Positions 6,946-8,456 of a DNA stretch of 8,456 nt are shown piece by piece. The position numbers were made by a program, and so were the translations under genes. The stretch is from Chlamydiota bacterium (GTDB lineage Bacteria; Chlamydiota; Chlamydiia; Chlamydiales; Rhabdochlamydiaceae): contig JAHFTP010000066.1 of NCBI GenBank assembly GCA_023265495.1, positions 1 to 8,456 of the forward strand, in the 5' to 3' direction. Positions within the stretch are counted from its first letter, which is position 1; every line of letters begins with the position of its first letter. Under the pieces are notes generated by a model, which was given only the letters and a program-made list of their open reading frames with translations, ran no database searches and was not told the origin of the DNA.

Positions 6946-7074
6946 ATTCTCTAGTCCGTTTTTCTTTTGTGTCTGACCAATAGTATTGCTTAAAAAATAT
7001 CTATACCGACTCCTTATTGCTAATCTGTTTCTGTGTAATTAAGTTTTTTTATAGATCTTTTCATTATTTTTTTG

Positions 7075-7080
7075 TATAAT
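7075..7080 (+). promoter_or_regulatory. Perfect -10 element upstream of the phosphorylase-family gene
   Basis: TATAAT at 7075-7080 lies in a very AT-rich gap (6946-7109) that otherwise holds nothing I can name. The hexamer 17 bases upstream (TAGATC) is a poor -35, and there is no TGn extended -10. Initiation near 7087 would give a leader of about 23 bases to the ATG at 7110 or about 59 bases to the ATG at 7146. Confidence 0.45.
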
Positions 7081-7109
7081 CTAGTTTTAAAAACGGTTTT
7101 TTTTAGTTT

Positions 7110-7934
7110 ATGAAATTATTTTTATATTATTTTTGTGGTGTTTTGATGACTACATCTACTCAAGTTAGTTGTAAAGAGCCTATAGTAACAGCAGAGAAAT
7201 TGATTGCGCACAAACGGCTATATGGTCACGTAGGAGACTTTAGAGCTCCTAAGACGGTTTTAGTTTGTTATCAAAGATCTACGATGGAGTATCTACTGAA
7301 AACCCATCCGGAATTTCAAGCGTGTAAGGAAGTTACGCATTTATATGTAGGCGGACAAAAAGAGGTTGGAATTTTAGGAGATTGGGGCGTGGGTGCTCCC
7401 GGTCTTGCTATAAAAATGGAAGAGCTCATAGCTCTTGGGACCAAGCGTTTTATTGCCGTAGGCACCGCTGGAGGACTTATGTATCATCATAGAATTGCAG
7501 ATAAAGTTCTTTGTCCAAAGGCCCTTGCCGAAGATGGTGTAGCTCACCTCTATTTACATGGAGGAAGTGTGGCTGATGCTGATTCTGAGATGATAGTCGC
7601 ATGGCGCGAGTTTGAAAAGGAGAAATCCTTGCCCGCATTTGCTCCTGCGATGGCTTGGAGTTTTGCTGCTATTTTTAAAGAGACGGTAGAGGATGTGTAT
7701 CGAGTGGAAGAGAAGGGATGCAGTGTTGTAGAAATGGAGGCGGCAACACTCTATGCTGTGGCCCAAGAAAAAGAAGTGCAGGCGCTAACTCTATTTGTCA
7801 TTAGCGATGTGATCACGGCAGAAGAGTGGACTCCTCGTATTAAAGATCTAGCTGTGCGCACTAACCTGCATCAACTTGCAGATTTGGCTTTAGCATTTTG
7901 TTCAGTAGAAATGAGTAAGTCGATTGAAGATTAG
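7110..7934 (+). CDS. Nucleoside phosphorylase family protein (PNP/UDP phosphorylase fold)
   Basis: Probable nucleoside phosphorylase or related N-ribosyl hydrolase, an enzyme that splits a nucleoside into base plus sugar (phosphate). The 274-residue product shows GVGAPGLAIKMEELIALG (93-110), GTAGGL (118-123, where the family usually has GT-(S/A/C)-GG), a region ending in FKET (188-191) where related enzymes have YRET or FRET, the hallmark VVEMEAATLYAVA (206-218, Glu/Met ribose-contacting segment), and Ser232-Asp233 followed by V at the usual base-pocket or general-acid position. Substrate cannot be told from sequence. The N-terminus (about 1-24) is hydrophobic with one Lys and ends TQVSC, which resembles a signal peptide but not a good lipobox. 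A second in-frame ATG at 7146 would give a 262-residue cytosolic protein. Neither start has a clear Shine-Dalgarno. The gene stands alone after the tRNAs and converges on the SDR gene. Confidence 0.8.
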   Translation: MKLFLYYFCGVLMTTSTQVSCKEPIVTAEKLIAHKRLYGHVGDFRAPKTVLVCYQRSTMEYLLKTHPEFQACKEVTHLYVGGQKEVGILGDWGVGAPGLAIKMEELIALGTKRFIAVGTAGGLMYHHRIADKVLCPKALAEDGVAHLYLHGGSVADADSEMIVAWREFEKEKSLPAFAPAMAWSFAAIFKETVEDVYRVEEKGCSVVEMEAATLYAVAQEKEVQALTLFVISDVITAEEWTPRIKDLAVRTNLHQLADLALAFCSVEMSKSIED

Positions 7935-7994
7935 CGGTAAAAATTGGTGAGGTTGAATAGGTCCCGCTACCTTCCTTTCTAGAATTTTTTACCG
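7935..7994. terminator. Likely bidirectional terminator between convergent genes
   Basis: CGGTAAAAATT at 7935-7945 pairs with AATTTTTTACCG at 7983-7994 (11 bp with one bulged T). The 37-base interior can fold further through GAGGT/ACCTT-like pairing. The left arm begins at the base right after the phosphorylase stop codon. The right arm contains the stop codon of the opposing SDR gene. Each strand reads a T run in its distal arm, as expected for a shared intrinsic terminator. The wide loop and A/T-rich stem make efficiency uncertain. Confidence 0.55.
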
Positions 7995-8456
7995 TTCAAA
8001 AGAAGTTTGTTGCTTTCGAATCTCCATGATAGAGCCGGTAAGGCCGGTTTGTTTGAGTAATTCTACAATTTGCTCTGCTACATACTCAGGAGATAGGAGA
8101 GTGTTGGGGTTTTCACTTGGAAAATTTTTTGTTCTCATTGTTGTATGCGTCCGCTGAGGCACTACGACGTTAATGTGTAGGTTTGTTAGTTCTTCAGAGA
8201 GACCTTGTGTAAAGTTAACAAGTGCGGCTTTTGCTGCAGAATACATCATATATCCTTTTCTTCCTTTAGAATAGGAAGAGGAAGCGATATTAACAATATG
8301 TCCCCTATCTTTGATCTGCACGTACCTACAGCTATAAATCACGCTCTTTAAGTTGCAAGAAAGGATATGTTCTATTTCTTCTGGGGTAAGCGACAAAAAC
8401 TCTTTTACTTGCAAACTGCCAATACTATTAATGAGACCATCTATAGGGCCAAAGTG
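7989..8456 (-). CDS. Short-chain dehydrogenase/reductase, C-terminal part (5' end outside window)
   Basis: NAD(P)-dependent oxidoreductase fragment of 155 residues; the reading frame is open to the right edge, so the Rossmann nucleotide-binding N-terminus is missing. Numbered from the edge, GPIDGLINSIG (3-13) matches the SDR segment usually written NNAG, Asn35 matches the active-site Asn, serines 59-61 (IASSS) supply the catalytic Ser, and Y72-S-A-A-K76 is the catalytic YxxxK. The C-terminal part, with PQRTHTTMRTKNF (100-112) and LLSPEYVAEQI (120-130), recalls the reductase half of bifunctional cytidylyltransferase/reductase proteins that make CDP-ribitol-type sugars; that resemblance is from memory. 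A TTG within the fragment is not a plausible start, because the SDR motif continues upstream of it. The gene converges on the phosphorylase gene and shares its terminator region. Confidence 0.85.
   Translation of the reverse strand, partial: HFGPIDGLINSIGSLQVKEFLSLTPEEIEHILSCNLKSVIYSCRYVQIKDRGHIVNIASSSYSKGRKGYMMYSAAKAALVNFTQGLSEELTNLHINVVVPQRTHTTMRTKNFPSENPNTLLSPEYVAEQIVELLKQTGLTGSIMEIRKQQTSFER

Noticed and set aside
6946..6970. Terminator after tRNA-Lys
   Set aside because: A T-rich run is present but no hairpin precedes it other than the tRNA's own arms.
7089..7106. AAAAACGGTTTTT dyad before the phosphorylase gene
   Set aside because: The stem is only A-T pairs around a three-base loop, within AT-rich DNA; not a credible terminator or attenuator.
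7158..7175. Lipoprotein lipobox at TQVSC in the phosphorylase N-terminus
   Set aside because: The position three before Cys is Gln, where a lipobox normally has Leu or a similar residue, so lipid attachment is not supported.
1..8456. Mobile element, prophage, CRISPR or defence system
   Set aside because: No transposase, integrase, terminal repeats, repeat-spacer pattern or defence domain is visible in any frame.

Overview
This window looks like chromosomal DNA from a member of the Chlamydiae, more likely one of the environmental (Chlamydia-like) lineages than Chlamydia itself. Three things suggest this. The class B penicillin-binding protein is very large (1152 residues) and has a long insertion in its transpeptidase domain. 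It sits divergently next to an rpsB-tsf-pyrH-frr block, a neighbourhood I recall from Chlamydia. The ribosomal and elongation-factor proteins also read as chlamydial in style. From memory, Chlamydia has the major outer membrane protein gene ompA between the PBP2 gene and rpsB; here that position holds only a tRNA-Gly gene. The lineage call is inference from gene order and protein character, not from a database search.

Layout. Bases 2-3460 (minus strand) hold one complete PBP2-type gene. Bases 3461-3633 form a divergent intergenic region with a candidate promoter for tRNA-Gly(UCC) at 3634-3704. Bases 3705-3800 are the rpsB leader, with a candidate promoter and an 8-bp inverted repeat around its -10 element. 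Bases 3801-6731 are a tight plus-strand operon: rpsB (TTG start), tsf, pyrH and frr, with gaps of 1, 9 and 2 bases. tRNA-Glu(UUC) and tRNA-Lys(UUU) follow on the same strand with no clear terminator between them and frr. An AT-rich gap (6946-7109) with a perfect TATAAT leads into a nucleoside-phosphorylase-family gene (7110-7934). This gene converges, across an A/T-rich inverted repeat, on a short-chain dehydrogenase/reductase gene on the minus strand that runs off the right edge.

How it fits together. The central block is translation housekeeping: small-subunit protein S2, EF-Ts to recharge EF-Tu, ribosome recycling factor and three tRNAs. UMP kinase, for pyrimidine nucleotide supply, sits within the operon. 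PBP2 is the peptidoglycan cross-linker which, in chlamydiae that lack FtsZ, takes part in division-associated wall synthesis. The two genes at the right end are accessory in character: a possible nucleoside salvage enzyme with a leader-like N-terminus, and an SDR whose C-terminal half recalls the reductase part of bifunctional cytidylyltransferase/reductase proteins. I found no mobile element, CRISPR array, prophage gene or obviously new multi-gene system.
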